A stretch of 64,000 nucleotides of DNA, taken from assembly GCF_000173915.1 (NCBI RefSeq), contig NZ_ACDZ02000005.1, forward strand, positions 62,001-126,000, written 5' to 3'. A program made the position numbers and the translations under genes. Source of the stretch: Gemella haemolysans ATCC 10379 (GTDB lineage Bacteria; Bacillota; Bacilli; Staphylococcales; Gemellaceae). Below are positions 45,133 through 54,171 of the stretch, in pieces (position 1 is the first letter of the stretch; the number at the start of each line of letters is the position of its first letter). The notes beneath the pieces were generated by a model. That model did no database searches. It worked only from the letters and a program-made list of their open reading frames with translations, and was not told the DNA's origin.

Positions 45133-45834
45133 ATGAAATCAACAGAAGAGATTATTAAATTTATAGCAACATCTAAAAAGAAAACACCGGTAAAAGTTTA
45201 CGTTAATTTTAACGCTGAAGTAGAATTTCCAGAAACATTAGAAGTTTATGGTGAAGGGAATTCAAGAGTAATTTTTGCGGATTTCGCTGATTGGGTGGAA
45301 TTTTACGAAGCTAACAAATCTGCGGTAGTAAATCATCGTGTGGAAAACGATCGACGTAATAGTGGTGTACCGATGATCGATTTAACTCAGTTCAACGCTC
45401 GTATCGAACCAGGTTGTTCAATTCGTGAACATGTTAGTATCGGAGATAATGCGGTTATCATGATGGGTGCTGTTATTAACATCGGGGCAAAAATTGGGAA
45501 AAACACTATGATTGATATGAATGCTATTTTAGGTGGACGTGCTGAAGTTGGGGAAAATTCTCATGTTGGTGCTGGATCTGTATTATCAGGTGTTATTGAA
45601 CCAGCTAATGCAACGCCAGTACGTGTAGGGAACAATGTTCTTATCGGTGCTAATGCGGTAGTATTAGAAGGTGTACAAATTGGAGATAATGCCGTTGTTG
45701 CAGCTGGAAGTGTAGTAACAAAAGATGTAGCTAGTGGTGATGTTGTAGCGGGAGTACCTGCAAGAGTAATTAAAACACGTAGTGAAGTTGCAGAAGAAAA
45801 AGTAGACATTATTGCAGAATTAAGAAACTTATAA
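45133..45834 (+). CDS. dapH: Tetrahydrodipicolinate N-acetyltransferase
   Basis: 233 aa left-handed beta-helix transferase. Hexapeptide repeats fill residues ~95-205 ([22 protein letters not shown], then [26 protein letters not shown]), and the N-terminal domain is that of the acetyl-type DAP pathway of Bacilli. With the M20 deacetylase after it, this points to the acetylated branch of DAP synthesis. The 190-bp gap before it holds a GACTCAA/TTGAGTC hairpin. Confidence 0.94.
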   Translation: MKSTEEIIKFIATSKKKTPVKVYVNFNAEVEFPETLEVYGEGNSRVIFADFADWVEFYEANKSAVVNHRVENDRRNSGVPMIDLTQFNARIEPGCSIREHVSIGDNAVIMMGAVINIGAKIGKNTMIDMNAILGGRAEVGENSHVGAGSVLSGVIEPANATPVRVGNNVLIGANAVVLEGVQIGDNAVVAAGSVVTKDVASGDVVAGVPARVIKTRSEVAEEKVDIIAELRNL

Positions 45835-45851
45835 TAAAGTAGGAAGAGAAG

Positions 45852-47009
45852 ATGAAAGTAATTACTGAAGAGAATTTAACATCATGGCGTAGACATCTGC
45901 ACCAAAATCCAGAGTTATCATTGGAAGAGCATAAAACTAAAGAATTTATCGCTAGTATCTTAAAAGAATATGGTATAGAATATCAAGAAACTCTTGAGAC
46001 AGGATTAGTAGTGATTTTTAAAGCAAGTGTGGAGACTAAAGATACGATATTATTTAGAGCTGATATTGATGCATTGCCAATTACAGAGGAAAATGATGTT
46101 GATTTTAAATCGAAAAATGATGGTGTAATGCATGCATGTGGTCATGATGGACACACGACTATGCTTTTAGGAAGTGTTATAGAAGCGGCTGATTATTATA
46201 AAAATAATGATACGAAGGTAAATAGTATTTTTGTATTCCAACCTGCTGAAGAAACTTTCGGTGGTGGAAATTTATTAATCAATGATTTTGATTTTTCACA
46301 TTATAATATTTTAGCAAGTTATGCCCTGCATATGAATCCAGATTATCCTGAAGGTCATATTGTCTCTAAACCAAAAGAAATTATGGCCAGTGCTAATGAA
46401 TATAGAATTTATATTAAAGGACGTGCGGCGCATGTTGGTTTGAAAAATACTGGAATTGATGCTCTTAATGTAGCTACAATGTTCTTCCAAGAGATGTTAA
46501 AGCTTAATGCATTGCATACTAAAGCACGTAATACTAACATTATTCATATCGGTAAAATGTACGGTGGAGATGCGATGAATGTCGTTGCTGAGAATGCATA
46601 TCTGGAAGGAACGATTAGAACATACAGTATGGAAGATTTAGAGACAATTAAAGCTGCGATTGAAAATACGCGTGTAGGACTTGAGCATCTTACTGGTGCA
46701 AGTATTCGCGTTGATTTTGCTGAAGGGTATCCTGCGGTAATTAATGATGAAGTTCCTTATCAAGTAATTAGAGAAGTCATAGAAAAAGAAAATATCGACT
46801 ATATTGAGTTAGAGGAAGCTTATCTGTATGGGGAAGATTTCTCATTCTTCAGTAGACTTTCTCCTATAAACTATAGCTTTTTAGGTTTAAGAAACGAAGA
46901 GAAAAACTATGTTTCAGGGTTACATACACCAACTTTCAACTTCGATGAAAAAATATTAAAAGTAGGGGTTCAATATTACCTTGGAATATTGAAATATTAT
47001 AACGAGTAA
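45852..47009 (+). CDS. M20 family deacetylase, probable N-acetyl-diaminopimelate deacetylase
   Basis: 385 aa. Metal-site phrases RRHLHQNPELSLEEHKT, MHACGHDGHTTMLLG and FQPAEETFGGG are those of M20D peptidases. The family also includes amino-acid amidohydrolases. The call as DAP deacetylase rests on position 17 bp after dapH in the lysine cluster. It ends just before the second copy of the intergenic repeat. Confidence 0.85.
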   Translation: MKVITEENLTSWRRHLHQNPELSLEEHKTKEFIASILKEYGIEYQETLETGLVVIFKASVETKDTILFRADIDALPITEENDVDFKSKNDGVMHACGHDGHTTMLLGSVIEAADYYKNNDTKVNSIFVFQPAEETFGGGNLLINDFDFSHYNILASYALHMNPDYPEGHIVSKPKEIMASANEYRIYIKGRAAHVGLKNTGIDALNVATMFFQEMLKLNALHTKARNTNIIHIGKMYGGDAMNVVAENAYLEGTIRTYSMEDLETIKAAIENTRVGLEHLTGASIRVDFAEGYPAVINDEVPYQVIREVIEKENIDYIELEEAYLYGEDFSFFSRLSPINYSFLGLRNEEKNYVSGLHTPTFNFDEKILKVGVQYYLGILKYYNE

Positions 47010-47035
47010 TTTTTTGATTTTTTAGTAAGATAAAC

Positions 47036-47176
47036 GGGAGTGACTCAAAAATCGTGATTTCAGAGAAAGCGATTTTGTCGAGTCATCCCCGCATAGTTTA
47101 TTAGATATCTAAAAAGCTTTTATAAAGCGAATTTAGATATCAATAAACCACTGCGTCTATGAGTTCTCATATGAAT
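47036..47176 (-). repeat. ~135-bp intergenic repeat, copy 2 (inverted)
   Basis: Reverse complement of the element at 41029-41163, nearly identical over most of its length, including GCAGTGGTTTATTGATATC and the GTGACTC hairpin. It sits in the gap between the deacetylase and alr genes. The two copies bracket thioredoxin and the lysA-to-deacetylase genes in opposite orientation. Confidence 0.85.
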
Positions 47177-47231
47177 TTTGTTAAATTTTAGGACTTTTGG
47201 GGCATCTTCGTTTAATTAAGAAAGGATCTTT

Positions 47232-48305
47232 ATGGCAACAATTGAGTTAAATTATAATAATATAAGACAAAATGCTATTAATTTAAAAGAACAGGCACAG
47301 GATATAATAGCTGTAGTTAAAAATAATGCGTATAATTTAGATTTAAGAGAGTGTGTAAAATTATACTCTGAAGTAGGAATTAATTATTTTGCTACGACAA
47401 AAGAAGAAGAGTGCAAGGTAATAAGGGAAACATTAGGAAAAGAAGCTAATATCTTTCTTTTAAACCCCACTTATGACTTTGCATTAGCAAGAGAATACAA
47501 TATCGAGATAAATATAGCGAGTCTTGAATATTTAAAAGAAAATATTGAAAAACTGAAAGATTTAACATTGCAGTTGGAATTCGCTGGTAGTATGAGACGT
47601 GCTGGAGCAAAAAATCTGGAAGAAGTACTTGAAATTATAGCTTTCTGTAAAGAAAATGATTTGAAATTGAAAGGATTTTGGTCTCATTTTTCATTTGCGG
47701 ATGAGTTTGATGGTTTCTATGAAAAAGAAAAAGAATTGGTGTTAAATGTTCTTGACGAAGCACTAAAAAATTACGATTTCGAAGTAGTTCACTTGCAAAA
47801 TAGCGCCTCATTTTTACGTGACGGTGTCTTTGAAAAAACAACACATCAGAGATTAGGAATTATTCTTTATGGAGCTATGCCTTATGATGTGAATGTAAAC
47901 CTAGTTGCTTTAGAAAATCTAGTTATTAAGAATCCAATTACTGTTTATGGTGAAATAATTAATATAGTAAAATTAAATAAAGGTGAGTGCATAGGGTATT
48001 CTAATTCTTATATAGCTGATGTTGACAAAAAAGTAGGAATTGTTAATATTGGCTATGGTGATGGGATACTGAGAGATAGATTAAAAGGAAAAACTTGTAT
48101 TATTAATGGAAAAAATAGAAATATTTATTCAACTATGATGAGTCACTTAGTTGTTGAAATAGGTGAAGAAGAACAAATAGGTGATAGAGTTTATGTTTAT
48201 GATGATAAACAACAACTTCATGATTATACTAAGTATTTCGGACCGAACTCTGTTCAACTTGCTGCATTGAATTATGATAGTTTAAAAGTGAAAAAGATAT
48301 ATTAA
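47232..48305 (+). CDS. alr: Alanine racemase
   Basis: 357 aa. The PLP lysine is Lys30 in IIAVVKNNAYN, then HLQNSASFL, RLGIILYGAMP, and the second catalytic tyrosine is in ECIGYSNSY, followed by IGYGDGI. MMSHLVVEIGEEEQIGDRVYVY replaces the usual VCMDQ region, so it is a divergent Alr. It makes D-alanine for the cell wall. Placement after DAP genes joins two peptidoglycan precursors. AAGGATC before the ATG is a fair ribosome site. Confidence 0.88.
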   Translation: MATIELNYNNIRQNAINLKEQAQDIIAVVKNNAYNLDLRECVKLYSEVGINYFATTKEEECKVIRETLGKEANIFLLNPTYDFALAREYNIEINIASLEYLKENIEKLKDLTLQLEFAGSMRRAGAKNLEEVLEIIAFCKENDLKLKGFWSHFSFADEFDGFYEKEKELVLNVLDEALKNYDFEVVHLQNSASFLRDGVFEKTTHQRLGIILYGAMPYDVNVNLVALENLVIKNPITVYGEIINIVKLNKGECIGYSNSYIADVDKKVGIVNIGYGDGILRDRLKGKTCIINGKNRNIYSTMMSHLVVEIGEEEQIGDRVYVYDDKQQLHDYTKYFGPNSVQLAALNYDSLKVKKIY

Positions 48306-48308
48306 AAA

Positions 48309-48357
48309 AAGGGGGTGACTCATAAATTAGTTTTGTAGAGTTACTCCCTTTTTTATA
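48309..48357 (+). terminator. alr terminator (GTGACTC-type hairpin)
   Basis: AGGGGGTGACTC pairs with GAGTTACTCCCT, with T6 after it. It uses the same stem as the ends of the two intergenic repeats. Confidence 0.88.
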
Positions 48358-48383
48358 TTTGTAAATTTTAGGAATAATTAAAA

Positions 48384-48422
48384 GAAAGAAGTGATTCATG
48401 ATAAACACGAGTCACTTCTTTA
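48384..48422 (-). terminator. usp terminator
   Basis: AAGAAGTGATTC pairs with GAGTCACTTCTT. The minus strand after the stem is T-rich. It is again of the GTGACTC type. Confidence 0.65.
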
Positions 48423-48486
48423 AAAAAAGGAAAAATTTTAAATGAATTTAAATTAACAAACATTAATCTAAATATATTAGAGATAC

Positions 48487-48987
48487 TTATTTTTCTTGTT
48501 CTTCTTGGAATTTTTTAGCAATTTTAGCTTCAAAATCTTGAGGAATAGAACTTTGTTTGATTACGATTACGTCAGATTTAGCATATCTAACAATACCTTC
48601 AGAAACTGATCCCATAAGCATACGTTTGAATCCAGTTAAACCTGAAGAACCACAAACTACAAGGTCGATACCTTTTTCATCAACGATGTCTTCACTTAGA
48701 ACAATTTTTGGAATACCTTGTTCAACAATACCGAATACTTTTGTTAGCCCAGCTTCTTTAGCAGCGTCCGCATAACTATCAACTAATTCTTTAGTACGTT
48801 TGTAGAATGAGTTGAAAATATATGGATCTGATAAACCAGAAGTTGCGATTGTCGCATCAATTACAGAAGCGATATATAACTCTGCATCTTCATTTCTCAG
48901 GGCGATAGCTACAGCATTTTTAAAAGCCCACTCAGCTTGTTTAGAACCATCAACTGCGACTAAAATTTTTGTATATTTGTTTTCCAT
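48487..48987 (-). CDS. Universal stress protein UspA family
   Basis: 166 aa. KILVAVDGSKQAEWAFKNAV is the N-terminal signature, and VVCGSSGLTGFKRMLMGSVSEGIVRYAKSDVIVIK holds the G-x2-G-x9-G-S/T ATP-binding pattern. It is a stress-related nucleotide-binding protein. GGAGGTTCTG precedes the ATG. Confidence 0.93.
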   Translation of the reverse strand: MENKYTKILVAVDGSKQAEWAFKNAVAIALRNEDAELYIASVIDATIATSGLSDPYIFNSFYKRTKELVDSYADAAKEAGLTKVFGIVEQGIPKIVLSEDIVDEKGIDLVVCGSSGLTGFKRMLMGSVSEGIVRYAKSDVIVIKQSSIPQDFEAKIAKKFQEEQEK

Positions 48988-49096
48988 AATCAGAACCTCC
49001 GACTTCTATTTCTATACTTATATTATACCATATTTACAAAAAAAGTAAACGCTATTTTCATAAAAACAGTATTAACTTTTAAAAATAAAGTAAAGA

Positions 49097-49140
49097 AAAA
49101 CCTATAAGACTATACAACTTTGTATTTTCCTATAGGTTTA
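49097..49140 (-). terminator. Terminator of the DUF1450-Ig gene
   Basis: AAACCTATA pairs with TATAGGTTT across a loop, with a T run on the minus strand. Confidence 0.7.
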
Positions 49141-49165
49141 ATTTTTTTGTTTTTATGAATATTGA

Positions 49166-49717
49166 TTATACGTTTTCATCAACTACAGTGATAAGTCGTT
49201 TTCTCTTGTGCTCTTTATTATCTATTGTAACTTTATATACTAATTCGTATGTTCCAGGTTTAGTATTGTCTACTTCTCCTTCGATAATAAGATCGTCAAG
49301 GTAAGAGTGACCAGCTTTACGAGCAATTATTCCATCTTTACCTAGATCAATATCTTCTCCTACTTTAATAGTAGCATTCTCAGGGATAATAAAGTAAAAA
49401 GTACGCTCAAGACGACGTTCCAGACGTTTTCTGTATTTTTCTTCATCTTCTGCACTCATACGATCTCTAAGTTTTTCGTCAACTAAAGGCATTAGTTCAA
49501 CTTCGGTATCAGCAATGCAGATTCTACTATTAACAAGTGTGAAAGTTTGTGTTCTTCCAGGTCCACAATAAGATTGACAACCTATGATGAATTCAGCATT
49601 AGGTGCTTTCTTTTTTAATTTCGGGATTAAAGTTTTAAGATTAACACCAAGACAGTCATCACATAATCTAAATGTTACTTTATCTTCAGTAACAACATTT
49701 TTATCATTTTGAGCCAT
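49166..49717 (-). CDS. DUF1450 (YuzB-like) domain fused to an Ig-like domain
   Basis: 183 aa. Residues ~14-80 match DUF1450: VTFRLCDDCLGVNLKTL, then IIGCQSYCGPGRTQTFTLVN, with four cysteines that could hold a redox or metal centre. A charged helix (EDEEKYRKRLERRLER) leads to an Ig-like domain at ~112-181, with VDNTKPGTYELVYKV, the DUF5011-type phrase of extracellular proteins. No signal peptide is visible, so the Ig domain would be inside the cell. AAAGGATAAATT precedes the ATG. It is a single gene. The function is unknown. Confidence 0.75.
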   Translation of the reverse strand: MAQNDKNVVTEDKVTFRLCDDCLGVNLKTLIPKLKKKAPNAEFIIGCQSYCGPGRTQTFTLVNSRICIADTEVELMPLVDEKLRDRMSAEDEEKYRKRLERRLERTFYFIIPENATIKVGEDIDLGKDGIIARKAGHSYLDDLIIEGEVDNTKPGTYELVYKVTIDNKEHKRKRLITVVDENV

Positions 49718-49808
49718 AATTTATCCTTTCATATTTTATTTATTTGAAACTAGAATTTATTATATCATATATTTCTTATAAATAACATTTTAAAAATGTA
49801 CTAGGAGA

Positions 49809-50468
49809 TTAAATATTTCTAAATTTTTTTTTAAATATATTGTTTAAAACAAAAAGTGCTATAAATAGTAGTAATATGTGTAGAATTATCGTTGTAATTA
49901 AACTGATAAAAAATTCTTCGGGAACCATTTTTATAAGGTTAGATTCATCAGGACTCAATAACCATAGATCATTAGAAAATAGTAATTGATGGAATTTTAT
50001 CCAAAATGAATTGAAATTGTATGAAATTATACCAGATAAAACTATAATTGAAACAATGAATGCTAATAATGTTTTATTAAAGGTTCTTGTAATATAGAAC
50101 ATTGTATGATTTTTGTATAAAACCATTATTAAAATAGTAGAAATAATAAATACAGCTATAAAAAATATCATAGTATAAAAACTTACATTATAAAGAGTTT
50201 TGACATCTTTCATATGAAGAATATCTTTTTCTGTAAACCAAGATGTATTTAATTCAGCTTTATTATTTAGATAATCTAAAAGATTCGATGTATTATTTAT
50301 TAATTCATCACTTGTTGTACCTATATTAGCGGTTAAATTTCCTTTTGAATAGAAATTTTTATAAAAATTCAGATTAAAACAATTGTAAAATATTATACCA
50401 AGTATGGAACTAATAAAAAGTGAGAAATTTTGAAAAACAATTAATGTTTGTCGTATATATTTGTTCAT
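49809..50468 (-). CDS. Four-helix membrane protein, unknown function
   Basis: 219 aa with hydrophobic segments at about residues 12-32, 93-117, 133-153 and 187-212, and an outside-type loop between the first two. GGAGGTATTAA precedes the ATG. No family is recognised. It resembles permease-like or immunity-like membrane proteins only in layout. It is a monocistronic gene facing away from the TreR-like regulator. Confidence 0.65.
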   Translation of the reverse strand: MNKYIRQTLIVFQNFSLFISSILGIIFYNCFNLNFYKNFYSKGNLTANIGTTSDELINNTSNLLDYLNNKAELNTSWFTEKDILHMKDVKTLYNVSFYTMIFFIAVFIISTILIMVLYKNHTMFYITRTFNKTLLAFIVSIIVLSGIISYNFNSFWIKFHQLLFSNDLWLLSPDESNLIKMVPEEFFISLITTIILHILLLFIALFVLNNIFKKKFRNI

Positions 50469-50662
50469 ATTAATACCTCCATTAAATATTATAGCACATT
50501 AATATTGAAGAATATAAGAGGTTTGTTAAAAATTTGGTTTACATATTTACAGGAATTAGCAAAAATAGGTGGATTTACAAAAGTTTTTGAGTAAAAAATA
50601 TTTAATATTTATGTGAATTATGTTAAAATATATGTATATAGTTATTTATATTGGGGGAAATC

Positions 50663-51385
50663 ATGAATAAGTTTTTTAAGATCTATTTAGAGTTAAGAGA
50701 AAAAATAGAGAATAGGCAGTATAAGTCTAATTCGCTTTTGCCAAGTGAAAATGAACTTGCAAGAGAATATGATGTTTCTAGGGAAACTATAAGAAAAGCT
50801 TTGTTATTATTATTAGAAAATGGCTATATCCATAAAATTCAAGGCAAGGGATCTATTGTTCTTGATGTTCATAGATATAGATTACCAGTAACAGGTCTTT
50901 TAAGTTTTAAAGAACGTCGACAATTTCATGACGTTGAAGCAACTACTAAGGTAATAGTTAATGAAGAAGTTGATGCTCCGGATTTTTTAGTACGCCTTGG
51001 TCTTGTGAAACGTGGAGAAAAACTAATTTATTTGGTTCGTCAGAGAATTGTTGATGGCGAAGCAGTAATATTAGATAAAGATTATATTAGGAAGAGTGCA
51101 ATTGGAGAATTACCTACAGCTCGAGTAGAGGAATCACTGTATGAATATTTGGAAAATGATTTAGGTATAAAAATTTCATATGGAAATAAAGATTTTAAAA
51201 TTGAGCCTATTAGTGAAGAGGATTCTACGTATATTGACTTAAATGGTCATAAACATATCGCAGTATTAAGAAGTGATGTATATACGGAAGGAACTGATTT
51301 TCTTCATTATACAGAAAGTCGTCATAGAGTTGATAAATTCCATTTTTCAGAATTTGCTAGAAGAAAATCTAATAGAATTAATTAA
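50663..51385 (+). CDS. GntR family regulator, TreR-like (trehalose operon repressor type)
   Basis: 240 aa from the ATG at 50663, after GGGGGAAATC. The N-terminal winged helix LLPSENELAREYDVSRETIRKALLLLLENGYIHKIQGKGSIV is followed by a UTRA ligand domain that opens with RLPVTGLLSFKERRQFH, a phrase typical of TreR. No trehalose PTS or hydrolase gene is in the window, so the targets are elsewhere or different. A strong terminator follows. Confidence 0.8.
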   Translation: MNKFFKIYLELREKIENRQYKSNSLLPSENELAREYDVSRETIRKALLLLLENGYIHKIQGKGSIVLDVHRYRLPVTGLLSFKERRQFHDVEATTKVIVNEEVDAPDFLVRLGLVKRGEKLIYLVRQRIVDGEAVILDKDYIRKSAIGELPTARVEESLYEYLENDLGIKISYGNKDFKIEPISEEDSTYIDLNGHKHIAVLRSDVYTEGTDFLHYTESRHRVDKFHFSEFARRKSNRIN

Positions 51386-51397
51386 ATTATTAATGCA

Positions 51398-51438
51398 AGA
51401 GAACTTTGAACAAAAATTTTTGTTCAAAGTTCTTTTTT
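51398..51438 (+). terminator. TreR-like gene terminator
   Basis: A nearly perfect palindrome, AAGAGAACTTTGAACAAAA with its complement, then T6. Confidence 0.92.
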
Positions 51439-51689
51439 GCAAAATTTCAAGTGAAAAATTCTTAAGTATTTTTTTTTACTATAATATTTTTCACTATATT
51501 ATTTCTCAAAAGTTAATAAATGTGCTTCAAGAATATTAAATAAGTATAGAAATTTTGAAAAATACTTTCATGGAATTTTAAAGCAAAAATAATCGTTGAA
51601 AAAATAAAAAATTGAGTGTATAATAAGTATATGTTTGAAATTTCCGGGAAATAATTTCGGAAATATTTTTAGGGGGGTGTGAGGAAATA
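51439..51689 (+). promoter_or_regulatory. nrdIEF promoter and leader
   Basis: TTGAAA (51596-51601), 17 bp, TATAAT (51619-51624). About 10 nt into the message a hairpin ATTTCCG/CGGAAAT (51640-51664) with T5 follows; it may attenuate transcription or protect the 5' end. I see no clear NrdR box. Confidence 0.7.
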
Positions 51690-52070
51690 ATGAAGATTAT
51701 TGTTTATTCATTGACTGGAAATTGTAAAAGATTTGTAGACATGTGTGAGATTCCCGAGGGAGATGTAATTTATTTACAGGATATTGATTATGATATAGAT
51801 TTCGATTATATCCTTATAACACCAACATTTGGTTTTGGAGAAGTACCGGTTGCAGTCTCTAGTTTTTTAAAAGAGAACCACAACCACTTAAAAGGTGTTG
51901 TTGGTAGTGGAAATAAAAACTGGGGTGAACGATTCGCCAACGCTTCTGAAATTATTAGTAGGGAGTATGATGTTCCATTACTGATGAAAATTGAATTACA
52001 TGGAAGCAAAAAAGATATAAGTGAATTTAAAAAAATATATTTGGAGAGTGTAAAGAATGGAGAAATTTAA
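51690..52070 (+). CDS. nrdI: NrdI flavodoxin, ribonucleotide reductase activator
   Basis: 126 aa. The FMN loop is VYSLTGNCKRFV, and ITPTFGFGEVPVAVSSFL and GVVGSGNKNWGERFANA are the NrdI hallmarks. It supplies oxidant to build the Mn-tyrosyl radical in NrdF. It overlaps nrdE by 14 bp, and AGGGGGGTGTGAGG precedes the ATG. Confidence 0.95.
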   Translation: MKIIVYSLTGNCKRFVDMCEIPEGDVIYLQDIDYDIDFDYILITPTFGFGEVPVAVSSFLKENHNHLKGVVGSGNKNWGERFANASEIISREYDVPLLMKIELHGSKKDISEFKKIYLESVKNGEI

Positions 52071-54147
52071 TCATATTGAACTAAATAATGAAGTAACAAA
52101 AAGAGGCGATAATGGCTTTTTTAAATTAGAAAAAGATGTTGAAGCTATAGAAGAATTTCTTCGTGAAGTAGACTTTCGTACAGTAAAGTTCAATTCAGAA
52201 ATGAAAAGACTTAGGTATTTAGTAGAAGAGAATTTCTACTACAATATCTTTGATAAGTATATTGAAGATGAAATTTTAGAATGTTTAGAATTAGCTGCAA
52301 ACTTTAAGTTTGAATTTAAGAGTTATATGGCAGCAAGTAAGTTCTATAAGGACTATGCATTAAAAACAAATGATAAAAAACAATATTTAGAAAACTTTAA
52401 CCAACACGTATTTATCGTAGCTATGTACTTAGCTGATGGTGATGTTGCTTTAGCGAAAGAGCTTATGATTGCGATGCTTGAGCAAAGATTACAACCTGCT
52501 ACACCAACATTCCTAAATTCAGGAAGAAGCCGTCGTGGTGAGTTAGTATCTTGTTTCTTATTAGAAGTAGGTGATTCGCTTAACTCTATTAACTACATTG
52601 ATTCAACAGCTAAGCAACTTTCAAAAATTGGTGGAGGAGTTGCGATTAACTTATCAAAACTACGTGCACGTGGTGAGAGTATTAAAGGTATTAAAGGGGT
52701 AGCTAAGGGTGTTATTCCTGTTGCTAAATCTTTAGAACAAGGTTTTGCGTATGCTGATCAACTTGGACAACGTCCAGGAGCAGGAGCTGTATATTTAAAT
52801 ATTTTCCACTATGATGTATTAGAATTCTTAGATACTAAGAAGGTTAATGCCGATGAAGAACTGCGTCTTCCAACGATTTCTACAGGTATTATCGTACCAT
52901 CATTATTCTTTGATTTAGCTCGTGAGAATAAAGACTTCTATATGTTTGGACCACATTCAATCTATGAAGAATATGGTTTAGTATTAGATGATATTGATAT
53001 TGCTAAATACTATGATCGATTTGTGGCTAACGAAAATATTATGAAGCGTAAATTTGATGCTCGTGATATGCTTAACTTAATAGCACAAACTCAATTACAA
53101 TCAGGATACCCATACTTAATGTTTAAAGATAATGCGAACAAAAACCACGCACTTCGTGAAATTGGACAAGTTAAGATGAGTAATCTATGTACTGAGATTT
53201 TCCAATTACAAGAAACTTCAGTAATTAAAGATTACGGTGAAGATGATATCATTAAACGTGATATTTCTTGTAATTTAGCATCATTAAACATTGTTAATGT
53301 AATGGAAAGTAAAAAAATTAAAGAATCTATATACTCAGGTATGGATGCACTAACGTTTGTAAGTAATTCTACTAAGATTAAAAATGCGCCAGGTGTAGTG
53401 AAAGCTAACGATGAATTCCACTCTGTTGGATTAGGAGCTATGAACCTTAATGGATATTTAGCTAAGAACTTGATTGCTTATGAGAGTGAAGAAGCAAAAG
53501 ATTTTGCTAATGTCTTCTTCATGATGATGAACTACTATACATTGGAACGTTCAATGCAAATTGCTAAAGATCGTAATGAAACATTTAAAGACTTTGAAAA
53601 ATCAGATTACTATAATGGAAGTTACTTTACAAAATACATTGAAAATGACTATTTACCTGTAACTGAAAAAGTAAAAGCGTTATTTGAAGGGATTTATATT
53701 CCAACAAAAGAAGACTGGAGAAGTCTAAAAAATAGAGTAAAAGAAAATGGTCTATACCATGCATATAGAATGGCTATTGCACCAACTCAAAGTATTTCAT
53801 ATGTTCAAAATTCAACATCAAGTGTATTACCAATTGTTGATAAAATAGAACGTAGAAGTTATGGGAATGCTGAAACATTCTATCCTATGCCGTACTTAAG
53901 TCCAAAAACTCAATGGTTCTATAAGTCTGCATTTACTATGGACCAAATGAAACTTATTGACTTAATGTCAGTTATTCAAGAACACGTAGACCAAGGTATT
54001 TCTGTGATATTATTCGTAAATTCTGATATTACAACAAGAGAACTTGCAAGATATTATATTTACGCGCATCACAAGGGGTTGAAATCACTATATTACACAA
54101 GAAACAAACTACTTTCTGTAGAAGAATGTACTTCTTGTTCTATATAG
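52057..54147 (+). CDS. nrdE: Class Ib ribonucleotide reductase alpha subunit
   Basis: 696 aa. RLQPATPTFLNSGRSRRGELVSCFLLEVGDSL contains the first active-site cysteine, SNLCTEIFQ the thiyl-radical cysteine region, and the tail EECTSCSI the C-terminal cysteine pair reduced by a glutaredoxin-like partner (NrdH) in this class. It reduces nucleoside diphosphates. No nrdH is in the window. Confidence 0.96.
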   Translation: MEKFNHIELNNEVTKRGDNGFFKLEKDVEAIEEFLREVDFRTVKFNSEMKRLRYLVEENFYYNIFDKYIEDEILECLELAANFKFEFKSYMAASKFYKDYALKTNDKKQYLENFNQHVFIVAMYLADGDVALAKELMIAMLEQRLQPATPTFLNSGRSRRGELVSCFLLEVGDSLNSINYIDSTAKQLSKIGGGVAINLSKLRARGESIKGIKGVAKGVIPVAKSLEQGFAYADQLGQRPGAGAVYLNIFHYDVLEFLDTKKVNADEELRLPTISTGIIVPSLFFDLARENKDFYMFGPHSIYEEYGLVLDDIDIAKYYDRFVANENIMKRKFDARDMLNLIAQTQLQSGYPYLMFKDNANKNHALREIGQVKMSNLCTEIFQLQETSVIKDYGEDDIIKRDISCNLASLNIVNVMESKKIKESIYSGMDALTFVSNSTKIKNAPGVVKANDEFHSVGLGAMNLNGYLAKNLIAYESEEAKDFANVFFMMMNYYTLERSMQIAKDRNETFKDFEKSDYYNGSYFTKYIENDYLPVTEKVKALFEGIYIPTKEDWRSLKNRVKENGLYHAYRMAIAPTQSISYVQNSTSSVLPIVDKIERRSYGNAETFYPMPYLSPKTQWFYKSAFTMDQMKLIDLMSVIQEHVDQGISVILFVNSDITTRELARYYIYAHHKGLKSLYYTRNKLLSVEECTSCSI

Positions 54148-54171
54148 AAAAGAGAGGAAAAATTACTAATT

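Noticed and set aside
51273-51539. An 88-aa coding frame after the TreR-like gene
   Set aside because: It overlaps the regulator out of frame and runs through a perfect terminator palindrome.
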